Positions 53,934-62,840 of a DNA stretch of 64,000 nucleotides are shown one piece after another. This DNA comes from Mesorhizobium comanense. Lineage in GTDB: Bacteria > Pseudomonadota > Alphaproteobacteria > Rhizobiales > Rhizobiaceae. The stretch covers positions 124,001 through 188,000 of the forward strand of contig NZ_SCNN01000001.1 of NCBI RefSeq assembly GCF_005503535.1, in the 5' to 3' direction. The number at the start of each line of letters is the position of its first letter. The first letter of the stretch is position 1. The notes under the pieces are model-generated. The model ran no database searches, was not told the DNA's origin, and saw nothing but the letters and a program-made list of their open reading frames with translations. A program made the translations under genes and the position numbers.

Positions 53934-54086
53934 GGAAACCCCTCTGATGGTTCCTCTTAAACAATGAACCTGCGCGACCGCAATTGGCCGCGCGTCTGCC
54001 CTGCATTGGCTCAGCGTCTGGCAACGTCGCTTGACCGTGCCGCCGAAGTCGGCCCCAATATCCCGGGGATTGGGGTGGGAAGCAAA

Positions 54087-54539
54087 ATGCGGACGATCAT
54101 CTGCGGGACGATGCTGTTCCTGTCGGCCGGCCCGGCTCTTGCCACCGGTGGCATCTGGTGCTCCGTCGACGATGCGGCAGTGAAATTCCAGGTCGATGCG
54201 GGCGTCACCACCGGTCTTGGCAGTCCGACCTTCAACTTTCGCGGTGACATCGAAATCAAGGCGAGGCCGGTCGACGATCAGTTGCGAAAGACGACGTTCG
54301 AAAATTCCAACCTGACCCAGTACTGGCTCGACGCCAAGGAATTGCGGTTGAACATCTACCACGAGCAGCAGTCGGCCAAGAGGTTCGGTTCGGTGGAACT
54401 GACGATCCTGACCAGGGCCAGCGACGAGGGCATCTACGACGGAGACTACAAGCTTGCCGTGTATGACAGCGCGGCCGACATGGAGGGTGACGGCAAGACC
54501 GCCGATCTGAGCGGCAAAGTCTCGTGCGGCGCCGAGTGA
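54087..54539 (+). CDS. Small exported protein of unknown function
   Basis: A 150-residue protein from ATG 54087, preceded by GGGTGGGAAG, with a Sec signal peptide (TIICGTMLFLSAGPALA). The mature part has a Cys near each end (GIWCSVDD and SGKVSCGAE), suggesting a disulfide, and is predicted mostly beta. A longer frame from 53964 puts 41 non-homologous residues before the signal. I do not recognise the family. It faces away from the aminotransferase gene. Confidence 0.7.
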   Translation: MRTIICGTMLFLSAGPALATGGIWCSVDDAAVKFQVDAGVTTGLGSPTFNFRGDIEIKARPVDDQLRKTTFENSNLTQYWLDAKELRLNIYHEQQSAKRFGSVELTILTRASDEGIYDGDYKLAVYDSAADMEGDGKTADLSGKVSCGAE

Positions 54540-54568
54540 AGAGGGTCGCAAGACAGAAAGATAGACAA

Positions 54569-55543
54569 CTACGCCGTGATGTCGATGACGCCGCAGTCGC
54601 CGGCAGCGCTGCCGAAGGCGATCCGGCGCTCCTCCTTGTCCCACATCATCGAGGTGATGGCGCCCTTGCCTTGCCGCCGCAACAGAACTTCCTTGGCATC
54701 GGCGAAACGCACGGCGATCACCATACCGTCCTCATAGCCTATCGCGGCCACCTCCTGGCTCGGGTGGCAGGCAACGCAGGTCACCATCGTGTTGCCGCGC
54801 GTGCCGAGTTCCAGCGGCGCCTTGCCCATCGGGCCGTCCTTTGCCTGGAAAGGCCAGACGATCGCCGCCGGCGCGCCGGAACTTGCCAGCCATTTGCCTT
54901 TGACGCTCCAGGACAGGCTCTTGACCTTGCCCGGATAGCCGCTCATGCGCATGTGCTTGCCGTCGGCGAGCTTCCAGCCATGCAATGCGTTCTCCTGCAT
55001 GGTGGTGACGAGGAAGGCACCGTCCGGCGAGAAGGTGATGCCGGTATGCGCGCCGGCCCATTCGAGTTCCACCGGCTTGCCCTCGGCGGCCGGGAAATGC
55101 AGCGTCGCGCCGTTGTAGCGTGCAACGCCGAAGCGCATGCCCTTGGGCGAGAATGCAAGCCCCTCGACCGAGCGCGGATGGGCAAATTCCTTGGTCTTGC
55201 CGTCGGCGAAGCGCACGAAGGCGCTCTTGCCGGAGGCGTAGGCGATGGCGCCTTGCGGTCCGGCGGCAACGGATGTGACCCACTTCTTGCCGGAACTTGC
55301 CACTTCGGCCACATCGCCGCCCGGCTTCACGGCAAACACCTTGCCATCTTCGCCGCCCGTGATCAGCCGGTCGTTGGCCGCATCGTGGAAGGCAGCCAGC
55401 AGCCCGTCATTGGCCTGCATCGTCTTGTGGCCGTTGTCGAGCCGATGGACGGCGCCATCTGCCAGCGCGAAATGCGGCACGTCGCCAAGGAAGACGGCGG
55501 CGACGCAATGGCCTTCGAGATCAAGCGGGGCGACGGTCGGCAT
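54569..55543 (-). CDS. WD40-repeat protein
   Basis: A 324-residue beta-propeller starting MPTVAPLDLEGHCVAAVFLG at ATG 55543. Repeats of about 40 residues are visible, for example AAFHDAANDRLITGGEDGKV, GLAFSPKGMRFGVARYNGAT and GITFSPDGAFLVTTMQENAL. There is no signal peptide. It starts inside the end of the small Imm45-like gene and is thereby linked to the CobW GTPase gene. The role is unknown; a binding platform is usual for the fold. Confidence 0.88.
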   Translation of the reverse strand: MPTVAPLDLEGHCVAAVFLGDVPHFALADGAVHRLDNGHKTMQANDGLLAAFHDAANDRLITGGEDGKVFAVKPGGDVAEVASSGKKWVTSVAAGPQGAIAYASGKSAFVRFADGKTKEFAHPRSVEGLAFSPKGMRFGVARYNGATLHFPAAEGKPVELEWAGAHTGITFSPDGAFLVTTMQENALHGWKLADGKHMRMSGYPGKVKSLSWSVKGKWLASSGAPAAIVWPFQAKDGPMGKAPLELGTRGNTMVTCVACHPSQEVAAIGYEDGMVIAVRFADAKEVLLRRQGKGAITSMMWDKEERRIAFGSAAGDCGVIDITA

Positions 55544-55895
55544 GTCGGGTCTCAACGGTCATTCGTTCGTTCCAGCGCAGGATGACGGTTTCGGCGATCG
55601 GAACCGGGCCGCCTTGATAGGTGAAGACGAACCATTTGTCCCAGTTTTCGATCAGCCACGCCTTCGAAAGCCCAGCTTTTTTCTCGAACCGGCTTTCCAA
55701 GGGCAGCACGGCGAAGACGAGCCCGGATTTATAGCCCGACACCACGACAAGGCCCATCCCGGCGTTGTCGTCACGAGGATCGAATACCAGCAGGTCAACC
55801 GGCCCGGTACCTGGTCCAGTATCGTAATTGTCGGAAAGCCGAACAATGTCGCCGACGGCAATCAAGTCATCGGCGAGATCGAGCAGACGCGGCAT
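55521..55895 (-). CDS. Small protein resembling immunity-protein family Imm45
   Basis: A 124-residue cytosolic protein: GLVVVSGYKSGLVFAVLPLE near residue 49 and SKAWLIENWDKWFV near residue 76 resemble Imm45 (SUKH-unrelated immunity) sequences as I recall them. No toxin gene lies beside it. It overlaps the WD40 gene by 23 bases and follows the CobW gene by 8 bases. If not an immunity protein, it is an unrecognised small protein of this operon. Confidence 0.5.
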   Translation of the reverse strand: MPRLLDLADDLIAVGDIVRLSDNYDTGPGTGPVDLLVFDPRDDNAGMGLVVVSGYKSGLVFAVLPLESRFEKKAGLSKAWLIENWDKWFVFTYQGGPVPIAETVILRWNERMTVETRHADRRPA

Positions 55896-55903
55896 CTTCC
55901 GGG

Positions 55904-56971
55904 TCAGGCGGCCTGGCAGGCCTCGAAACTCTTCTTCAGCCGCTCGGCATCGAGGTCGCGGCCGATGAAGACCAGCCGGCTCTCGTGCTTTTCGCCATCC
56001 TTCCAGGCGCGCTGGTGGTCCCCTTCGATGATCATGTGCACGCCCTGGATGACATAGCGCTCGTCGTCACCTTTGAGCGCGATGATGCCTTTCAGGCGCA
56101 GAATGTTCGGTCCTTCCGCCTGGGTGATCTTCTCGATCCAGGGGAAGAATTTTTTCGGGTCCATCTCGGCGCCGCGCAGCGAGACCGACTTGACTGTCAC
56201 GTCATGGATATCGGAGGCGTGCGCGTGATCGTGGTGGTGATGATGGTCATGCCCGTCATGATGATGAAGGTCGTGATCGCAATCCGGGCCGCATTCGTGA
56301 TCGTGGTCGTGATCATGCGCCTCGAGGAAATGCGGGTCGTTCTCCAGCGCGCGCGACAGGTCGAAGGCGCCGCGGTCCAGCACTTCGCTCAGCGCCACGC
56401 CGGAGCGCTGGGTGCGGTGAATTTTGGCCGCCGGGTTTATGGCGCGGATCGTCGCCTCGACCTTGGCGAGTTCTTCCGGCGTGACAAGGTCGGTCTTGTT
56501 GAGCACGACGACATCGGCGAAGGCGATCTGGTCCTCGGCTTCCTTGGAATCCTTCAGGCGCAGCGGCAGGTGCTTGGCGTCGACCAGCGCCACCACCGCG
56601 TCGAGCTTCGTCTTGGAGCGCACGTCGTCATCCATGAAGAAGGTCTGCGCCACCGGCACCGGATCGGCCAGGCCGGTGGTCTCGACGACGATGGCGTCGA
56701 AACGGCCGGGCCGGCGCATCAGGCCTTCGACAACGCGGATCAGGTCGCCGCGCACCGTGCAGCAGACGCAGCCATTGTTCATCTCGTAGATTTCCTCGTC
56801 GGATTCCACGATCAGGTCGTTGTCGATGCCGATTTCGCCGAATTCGTTGACGATGACGGCGTAGCGCCTGCCATGGTTCTCCGACAGGATACGGTTGAGC
56901 AGCGTCGTCTTGCCGGCACCGAGATAGCCGGTGAGAACGGTTACGGGAATTTGCGTCTGCGCTTCGCTCAT
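55904..56971 (-). CDS. CobW/COG0523-family GTPase with His-rich loop
   Basis: A 355-residue metallochaperone-type GTPase. Walker A is LTGYLGAGKTTLLNRIL near residue 13; the CXCC metal motif is in NNGCVCCTVRGDL near residue 68; guanine specificity comes from VVLNKTDLV near 158. A loop of about 45 residues (about 222-265) is crowded with His and Asp, such as HDHDHDHECGPDCDHD and DGHDHHHHHDHAH, and would bind zinc or nickel. Longer readings extend 160 residues upstream but start in non-homologous sequence. The metal is not fixed by sequence; zinc is likeliest for this subclass. Confidence 0.88.
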   Translation of the reverse strand: MSEAQTQIPVTVLTGYLGAGKTTLLNRILSENHGRRYAVIVNEFGEIGIDNDLIVESDEEIYEMNNGCVCCTVRGDLIRVVEGLMRRPGRFDAIVVETTGLADPVPVAQTFFMDDDVRSKTKLDAVVALVDAKHLPLRLKDSKEAEDQIAFADVVVLNKTDLVTPEELAKVEATIRAINPAAKIHRTQRSGVALSEVLDRGAFDLSRALENDPHFLEAHDHDHDHECGPDCDHDLHHHDGHDHHHHHDHAHASDIHDVTVKSVSLRGAEMDPKKFFPWIEKITQAEGPNILRLKGIIALKGDDERYVIQGVHMIIEGDHQRAWKDGEKHESRLVFIGRDLDAERLKKSFEACQAA

Positions 56972-57402
56972 GGCTTGCCTCGAAGTCCTGGGCCCGGAAA
57001 AGGCCCCGATGAAGGGGATTGTCGGTTCCATATAGGGTGTGCGCCGGGCTTTTGCACGAGGCAAACCTGTGGGCCAAGCTGGCGGGCGGGGATTGTCCCA
57101 GGGAGCGTTGAGGGCGCTGGGGTTCACCGGATCGGCGGTGAGGCTTTTGGTGATCACCAGGCAGGCTTGTCGTCGGCGTCCCCGACCGCCACATCGCGCC
57201 CCGCCTTGTGGCTGGTGTGAATCCCCTGCGCCGGAAACTCGTTTGTCATCTAACTGAAATAAACATCTGGCATCACCACGGCGGACACCGCAATGCTTGC
57301 CGGCAAAGCTGTTTCGAGCGCCGGAATCTTTTCGATCGTCGATTGCCAACCGGCCGGCTGCGTCTATGCTATGCGCACCGGTACGGCCGAAGAGGGATGA
57401 CC

Positions 57403-57873
57403 ATGGCCAAGGCGGACAAGACTGCAACGATGAGCCGGCTGCATTCGGCGGCACGGCTGGCAAGGACCGCGCTGGCGGCCCGGCTCCTGGCGCATGGCTT
57501 CTATGCCGGCCAGGACCAGATCATGCTGGCGCTCGACCGCGAGGACGGCCAGACGCCGGGTAATCTCGCCGGCCGCCTGGGCGTGCGACCGCCCACCATC
57601 ACCAAGACCATCAACCGGCTGCAGGCCCAGGGGTTCCTGGAAAAGCGCGCGTCGGAAGCCGATGCCCGCCAGGCGCATATCTTCCTGACCGACAGCGGCC
57701 GCGAAACCATCCGCGCCATCGAAAAGTCGGTGAAGAAGACCGAAAAGCAGGCGCTGAAGGGCCTCGACAAGAAGGATCAGAAGGCCCTTTTCAAGCTGCT
57801 TGCCCGCATCGAGGCCAACCTCTCCAACGAGGAATTGGTGCTGGTCGACGACGACGCCGAGTCGGACGACTGA
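57403..57873 (+). CDS. MarR-family transcriptional regulator
   Basis: About 156 residues from ATG 57403 (MAKADKTATMSRL), with AGAGGG placed correctly for it; the ATG at 57397 is too close to that site. The winged helix is visible: QDQIMLALDREDGQTPGNLA near residue 38, LGVRPPTITKTINRLQAQGF (recognition helix) near 60, and the wing KRASEADARQAHIFLTDSGR. It ends in an acidic tail (VLVDDDAESDD). No adjacent target is obvious. Confidence 0.9.
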   Translation: MAKADKTATMSRLHSAARLARTALAARLLAHGFYAGQDQIMLALDREDGQTPGNLAGRLGVRPPTITKTINRLQAQGFLEKRASEADARQAHIFLTDSGRETIRAIEKSVKKTEKQALKGLDKKDQKALFKLLARIEANLSNEELVLVDDDAESDD

Positions 57874-57882
57874 CAGCAGCGG

Positions 57883-58755
57883 TCAGGCCGCGGCCTGCGC
57901 CTGATTGCGGATCAGCGAAGCCCAGCGTCCCGGCGTCATGCCGAACGCCTTCTTGAACTGCCTGTTGAAATGGCTCTGGTCGGTGAAGCCGGCGTCGACC
58001 GCGATCTGCGCCAGCGGCTCGCCAGCCGCGATCAGCCGCCGCGCCCGCTGAAGCCGGCGCATTACCAGGAAACGATGCGGGCTGGTCGAGAACGCCGCGC
58101 GGAAGTGCCGTGACAGCGCATAACGGTCGAGCCCCGTGATCGCTTCCAATTCGTCCGAGCGCACCGGGCGAACGGCATTTTCCGTGAGATAGTCCCGCGC
58201 CAGCATCGCCGCACGCCATGCCGTGCCGGCCATCCGCTTTGCCGGTTGGCCGGCATGCCGCGTCACGCTTTGCATCAACTCGGCCAGGAAATCGTCGACG
58301 AACAGCTCGTCCAGTTCCTGCTCCAGCGGCCCGAGCGCCGAAAGCAGCGTGGCGCAGAAGGCGTCGTCCGTCACGACACCCTCCTTCACGAAGGGCAGCG
58401 AGGCGCCGTCCAGGCATCTGAGCATCAATGATGGCTCGAGATAGAGCATCCTGTAGCGCAGGCCTTCCTCGGTGCCGGCGCCGCCATCATGCAATTCGTC
58501 CGGATGCAGGACGATGATCTGGCCCGGCAGGCTCACCCGCGTCGCGCCGCGATAGCGGAAGGTCTGCACGCCCTGAAGCGTCACGCCGATCGCGTAGGTG
58601 TCGTGGCGATGCGGATCGAAGGCGCTTCCGTGGAACCGCGCCTCGATGCGCTCCATGCCGGCGGGATCGGAAGCGGAGATGATGCAGTTCTCCGCCGCAT
58701 CCGCGCACAAACGTCCAAGACCCTCGAAGGCCTGGCGGTCTAGTTCGAACGACAT
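57883..58755 (-). CDS. AraC-family transcriptional regulator
   Basis: A 290-residue regulator from ATG 58755, with AAGGAG upstream; longer frames reach 58920 but run across the divergent gene. The N-terminal cupin-like sensing domain (RFHGSAFDPHRHDTYAIGV near residue 36) is followed by two AraC helix-turn-helices, LDRYALSRHFRAAFSTSPHR near 215 and FTDQSHFNRQFKKAFGMTPG near 262. It is divergent from the DUF2000 gene, 52 bases away, which is its likely target. Confidence 0.9.
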   Translation of the reverse strand: MSFELDRQAFEGLGRLCADAAENCIISASDPAGMERIEARFHGSAFDPHRHDTYAIGVTLQGVQTFRYRGATRVSLPGQIIVLHPDELHDGGAGTEEGLRYRMLYLEPSLMLRCLDGASLPFVKEGVVTDDAFCATLLSALGPLEQELDELFVDDFLAELMQSVTRHAGQPAKRMAGTAWRAAMLARDYLTENAVRPVRSDELEAITGLDRYALSRHFRAAFSTSPHRFLVMRRLQRARRLIAAGEPLAQIAVDAGFTDQSHFNRQFKKAFGMTPGRWASLIRNQAQAAA

Positions 58756-58807
58756 CGTCTCCTTCAGCCTCGAAATCGGGGCTTCATCTCGAATGGTCCA
58801 TTTTCTC

Positions 58808-59215
58808 ATGTTCGACACGAAATTTGCAATCGTCCTGCGTGAAGACCTGCCCATCTGGCAGAAACTCAACGTTACCGCCTTCCTGACCAGCGGCATCGTC
58901 GCGCAGTTTCCGGGCATCATCGGGGAACCCTACCGCGATCGCGCCGGCAATCTCTACAACCCCCTTTCGGTCCAACCCGTGATCGTGCTCTCGGCCGACC
59001 AGGATACGCTCGCCGCGATCCATCGGCGCACGCTGGAGCGCGGCGTGACAGTCTCTCTCTATGTCGAGGAGATGTTTTCCACGGGCCTCGACGCCGCCAA
59101 CCGCGCCGTCTTCGCCCAGTTCGCGCCCGAGGACGCCAAGGTGGTCGGCATCGCGCTGCGCGCCGAGAAGAAGGTGGTCGACAAGATCACCAAGGGCGCC
59201 CGCATGCATGCATAG
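58808..59215 (+). CDS. DUF2000-family protein
   Basis: A 135-residue protein starting MFDTKFAIVLREDLPIWQKL at ATG 58808, which matches the usual N-terminus of the family; an ATG at 58793 adds five residues with no ribosome site. The protein has the conserved QKLNVTAFLTSGIV and SADQDTLAAIHRRTLE segments. Function is unknown. The gene is divergent from the AraC-type regulator, a pairing typical of this family. Confidence 0.85.
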   Translation: MFDTKFAIVLREDLPIWQKLNVTAFLTSGIVAQFPGIIGEPYRDRAGNLYNPLSVQPVIVLSADQDTLAAIHRRTLERGVTVSLYVEEMFSTGLDAANRAVFAQFAPEDAKVVGIALRAEKKVVDKITKGARMHA

Positions 59216-59357
59216 CAGCCTGGCTGGAGCTAAGCCTGACGGCGACTGTTGTTGTGCCAACTGGCCGCGGCGCGGCGGCGGTAGGACAATTGGCTTGCCC
59301 GAAGGCTTCAATTCCCGCAAAGGTGGGCTCCAGCCCAGCTTTTACCCCGGCCTGCAC

Positions 59358-60299
59358 GTGAATCCTTCCCAAAGATATGTCGAAAGCGCAACGCCGCCGG
59401 TGGCGATCCTGTGCATGCTCACCACCTACGTCTTCTTCACCTTCCTCGACACATCGAGCAAATATCTCGTCCTTGCCGGCGTTTCCGTGCTGGTCGTCGC
59501 CTGGGTGCGCTTCGCCGTCCATGTGGTGCTGGTCGGGGCATTGCTGCGCGGCTGGCGCGAGCCGGCGCGGTTTCGCCCCGCCAACCTGCCGGCGCATGTG
59601 CTGCGCGGCGCGTTCCTGTTCGGCTCGACCATCTTCAACGTGCTCGCCCTGCGCTCGCTGCAACTGGCCGAGACCACGTCGATCTATTTCTTCGGACCGA
59701 TGGTGATCACCGCTCTCGCCGGCCCGCTGCTTGGCGAATGGGCCGGCTGGCGGCGCTGGCTGGCCATCCTGACTGCCTTCGCCGGTGTTCTGATCATCAC
59801 CAGGCCGGGCGTCGGCGTCTTCGGCGTAGGCCACCTCTTCGCACTGGGTTCGATGCTGTCGAACAGCTTCTATGTCATCATGACGCGGCGCATGTCGGCG
59901 ACCGAGACGCCGGAAAGCCTGATCCTGTTCTCGGCGCTGGCGCCCGCCGTGCTGCTCTTGCCGATGCTGCCGTTCTCCTTCTCGCTGCCGCATGATGGCT
60001 GGCACTGGTTCGTGCTGCTGATGCTCGGCGTTTTCGGCGGTGTCGGGCATTGGTTGCTGGTGCAGGCCTACCGGCGGGCGACCACCACGGCGCTCGCTCC
60101 CTATCCCTATTCGCAGATGGTGTGGATGATCATTTCTGGCTGGATCGTCTTCAACCAGTTTCCTGATCGCTGGACGCTCCTCGGTGCCGCCATCATCGTC
60201 GCCAGCGGCCTCTACATCGTCCACCGCGAGCACCGGCTTCGGCTGCGCAGCCGGGCTGTCTCCGATGTCGAGGCCGAGGCGCTGGCAAAAAAACTTTGA
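59358..60299 (+). CDS. EamA-family (DMT superfamily) transporter
   Basis: About 313 residues, ten hydrophobic helices in two EamA repeats. Helices include YVFFTFLDTSSKYLVLAGVS near residue 23 and LLGAAIIVASGLYIVHREH near the end. I chose the GTG at 59358; an ATG 19 codons in (59415) is an alternative, and a longer frame goes through the previous gene. EamA proteins export amino acids or metabolites, or in some cases import them; the substrate cannot be told. Confidence 0.87.
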   Translation: MNPSQRYVESATPPVAILCMLTTYVFFTFLDTSSKYLVLAGVSVLVVAWVRFAVHVVLVGALLRGWREPARFRPANLPAHVLRGAFLFGSTIFNVLALRSLQLAETTSIYFFGPMVITALAGPLLGEWAGWRRWLAILTAFAGVLIITRPGVGVFGVGHLFALGSMLSNSFYVIMTRRMSATETPESLILFSALAPAVLLLPMLPFSFSLPHDGWHWFVLLMLGVFGGVGHWLLVQAYRRATTTALAPYPYSQMVWMIISGWIVFNQFPDRWTLLGAAIIVASGLYIVHREHRLRLRSRAVSDVEAEALAKKL

Positions 60300-60361
60300 C
60301 TTGCCCCTGATCAATGGCATAACGCCGCGTTTAAAAAGTTTAAAAACCCGGGGAGCGAAGG

Positions 60362-61384
60362 CTGGCACAGAAGATCAAGCTGTCGACGATCGCGGATGCG
60401 CTCGGCGTGTCCACGGCCACGGTTTCGCTGGCGCTGCGCGACAGCCCGCTGGTTGCCGGCTCGACACGCGACCGCATCAAGGAACATGCGCGCGCCATCG
60501 GCTATATCTACAACCGCCGCGCCGCAAGCCTGCGTACCTCGCGCTCGGGCATTGTCGGCGTGGTCGTGCACGACATCATGAACCCGTTCTTCGCCGAGAT
60601 ATTGCGCTCGATCGAAAGCGAGCTCGACCGCAGCCGGCAGACCTTCATCCTCTCCAATCACTACGACCAGCTGGAAAAGCAGCGCACCTTCATCGACACG
60701 TTGCTGCAGCTCGGCGCCGATGGCGTCATCATGTCTCCGGCCATCGGCACGCCTGCCTCCGACATATTGATGGCACAGGAGAACGGCCTGCCGGCGGTGC
60801 TGATCGCGCGCACGGTCGAAGGCGCCGACGTGCCGGTTTTTCGTGGCGACGATGCCTATGGAACGGGGCTCGCCACCAATCACCTGATCTCGCTCGGCCA
60901 CAAGCGCATCGCCATGATCGGCGGCACCGACCAGACCTCGACCGGCCGCGACCGCTACCAGGGCTATGTCAACGCCATGGAGGCGGCTGGGCTTGAGGTC
61001 AGGCCGTCCTGGCGCATATCAGGCCCGCGCACCAAGCAGGCCGGCTTCGAGGCAGCCGGGCAGTTCCTGGCGCTGAAGGACAGGCCGACGGCGGCATGCT
61101 GCTGGAACGACCTCGTCGCCATCGGCTTGATGAACGGCATAGCCCGGGCCGGGCTGGTGCCCGGGATCGACATTTCCGTCACCGGCTATGACGATCTCGA
61201 AGAGGCGGCGATCGCCACGCCGGCGCTGACCACAGTCTGGAACGGCCAGCGCGAGGTTGGCCGCCGCGCCGCCAGCGCGTTGCTCGACAAGCTCAACGGG
61301 CAGACGGTGCGGCCCTCGCAGGAACTGATCAAGCCGGAGCTGCATGTGCGCCAGTCGACCGGCAAACCGGTGGAGCGTGCATGA
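60362..61384 (+). CDS. LacI-family regulator with probable CTG start
   Basis: A 340-residue regulator if started at CTG 60362: (M)AQKIKLSTIADALGVS then TATVSLALRDSPLVAGST is a full LacI helix-turn-helix, and the hinge and sugar-sensor domain follow (GIVGVVVHDIMNPFFAEIL near residue 62). No ATG, GTG or TTG lies in frame between the stop at 60341 and a GTG at 60407; that GTG would remove the first helix. GGAG sits just before the CTG. The stop overlaps the dehydrogenase start (ATGA). The ligand is unknown. Confidence 0.8.
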   Translation: MAQKIKLSTIADALGVSTATVSLALRDSPLVAGSTRDRIKEHARAIGYIYNRRAASLRTSRSGIVGVVVHDIMNPFFAEILRSIESELDRSRQTFILSNHYDQLEKQRTFIDTLLQLGADGVIMSPAIGTPASDILMAQENGLPAVLIARTVEGADVPVFRGDDAYGTGLATNHLISLGHKRIAMIGGTDQTSTGRDRYQGYVNAMEAAGLEVRPSWRISGPRTKQAGFEAAGQFLALKDRPTAACCWNDLVAIGLMNGIARAGLVPGIDISVTGYDDLEEAAIATPALTTVWNGQREVGRRAASALLDKLNGQTVRPSQELIKPELHVRQSTGKPVERA

Positions 61385-62364
61385 CCGGGGCTGAAGAATT
61401 GAAAGCCGTCGCCATTCTGGTGCCGGCGGACTTCACCGGCCATGCTGCCGATCGCATCGAGGGGACGTTCAGGCGTATCGGCATCGAGCGTGCCGATGCG
61501 GCGCTGGTTACAGACGAGATGCGCCGCACGGTGCGCGGCATTGCCTCGTTTGCGGGCATCAACGCGGCGATGATGGATGCGCTGCCCAACCTCGAACTCG
61601 TCGCCTCCTTCGGCGTAGGCTATGATTCGGTCGATGTCGGCCATGCCCAGGCGAAGAACATCATGGTCACCAACACGCCCGACGTGCTGACCGAGGAAGT
61701 CGCCGACACCGCCGTCGGGCTGCTGATCAACACCGTCCGCGACCTGCCGCGAGCCGAGACGTGGCTGCGTGACGGCAGCTGGGCGTGCAAGGGCAACTAT
61801 CCGCTGAGCCGGCTGACCTTGCGCACGCGCCGCGTCGGCATTTTCGGCATGGGCCGCATCGGGCAGGCCATCGCGCGGCGGCTGGAGGCGTTCGGACTGC
61901 CGGTCTCCTATCACAACCGCCGCTGTGTCGAAGGTCTTTCCTACCCCTACCACGCAACGCTCAAAGGTCTCGCCGAAGCGGTCGACACGCTGATTTCAGT
62001 GGCCCCTGGCGGCGCTTCGACCCAAAAGGCGGTCAATGCCGAAATCCTGTCGGCCCTTGGCGCGAAGGGCGTCTTCATCAACATCGGTCGCGGCAGCACG
62101 GTCGATGAGGCGGCGCTGGCGGCGGCCCTTGCCGAAGGCACGATCGCAGCCGCCGGGCTCGATGTCTTCGCCAGCGAACCGAACGTGCCGCAAGCGCTGC
62201 TCGATGCGCCCAATGCCAGCCTGTTGCCGCATGTCGGCTCCGCGTCGGAACATACGCGGCGCGCCATGGCGGATCTGTGCGTCGACAATCTCATATCGTG
62301 GTTCACCGAACGGCGGCCGCTGACGCCGGTGCCCGAGACGGCGCATGTAAAGGCACAAGGCTGA
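61381..62364 (+). CDS. D-isomer-specific 2-hydroxyacid dehydrogenase
   Basis: A 327-residue NAD(P)-dependent dehydrogenase (hydroxypyruvate/glyoxylate reductase type). The Rossmann motif is VGIFGMGRIGQAIARRL near residue 157; the catalytic Arg is in FINIGRGSTVDEAA near 239 and the catalytic His in SLLPHVGSASEHTRRAM near 284. It overlaps the LacI-type gene by four bases, so that regulator probably controls it. Candidate substrates include glyoxylate, hydroxypyruvate and sugar acids. Confidence 0.9.
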   Translation: MTGAEELKAVAILVPADFTGHAADRIEGTFRRIGIERADAALVTDEMRRTVRGIASFAGINAAMMDALPNLELVASFGVGYDSVDVGHAQAKNIMVTNTPDVLTEEVADTAVGLLINTVRDLPRAETWLRDGSWACKGNYPLSRLTLRTRRVGIFGMGRIGQAIARRLEAFGLPVSYHNRRCVEGLSYPYHATLKGLAEAVDTLISVAPGGASTQKAVNAEILSALGAKGVFINIGRGSTVDEAALAAALAEGTIAAAGLDVFASEPNVPQALLDAPNASLLPHVGSASEHTRRAMADLCVDNLISWFTERRPLTPVPETAHVKAQG

Positions 62365-62450
62365 GACCTGGCCCCGCCACATTTATTAACGTCGGCTTAA
62401 CCCTTTGAAATCATTCTTCATCCAGTGTTCGCGCTTGGGTGAAGGCCAGA

Positions 62451-62840
62451 ATGAAAATCCTCTCCGCATTGATCGCCGCCACCGCCCTGTTTGGCGGCGT
62501 GCAGCTCTTTAACGGCGGCGGCGGGGAAAGCACCGCCGATGAGGTCGCGCCGGCCAATACCTACAGGCTCATTGCCAACGGCGACGAAGGGGTCTGCTCG
62601 GTCACGCGCGGCGCCTCGGTTTCGCAGGATTTGTCGCTGCTGACGGTTGCACAGAATTGCCGCCGGCTCCTGCCAGGAATCGAACGGGCGAAGTTCTGGC
62701 GCGAAGCGCAGGACGGAAGCGTTGCCTTCAGCGCCGACGGCATCGATCCGATCGTCACCTTCGCTGTTGCCGATGGCGATGGCTATGAATCCTACGCTCC
62801 GGCCATGCCGCTGCTGTCACTCGCGGCCGCCGGCAACTGA
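62451..62840 (+). CDS. AprI/Inh-like metalloprotease-inhibitor domain protein
   Basis: About 129 residues from ATG 62451, with GAAGG placed for it, and a Sec signal peptide (ILSALIAATALFGGVQL). The mature part keeps a Cys pair (EGVCSVTR and AQNCRRLLPG) and ends near WREAQDGSVAFSADGIDP, the pattern of Inh/Omp19-type beta-barrel inhibitors. Such proteins sit in the periplasm or as outer-membrane lipoproteins. It stands alone. Confidence 0.7.
   Translation: MKILSALIAATALFGGVQLFNGGGGESTADEVAPANTYRLIANGDEGVCSVTRGASVSQDLSLLTVAQNCRRLLPGIERAKFWREAQDGSVAFSADGIDPIVTFAVADGDGYESYAPAMPLLSLAAAGN

Noticed and set aside
53934..54644. N-terminal extension of the aminotransferase to 54644 (696 residues)
   Set aside because: The extra 237 residues have no aminotransferase similarity and are antisense to the small exported protein gene; ATG 53933 gives the proper family length.
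56972..57463. Extension of the CobW GTPase to 519 residues
   Set aside because: The Walker A motif is normally within the first 20 residues, as with ATG 56971; the upstream part is Arg/Pro-rich and antisense to the MarR gene start.
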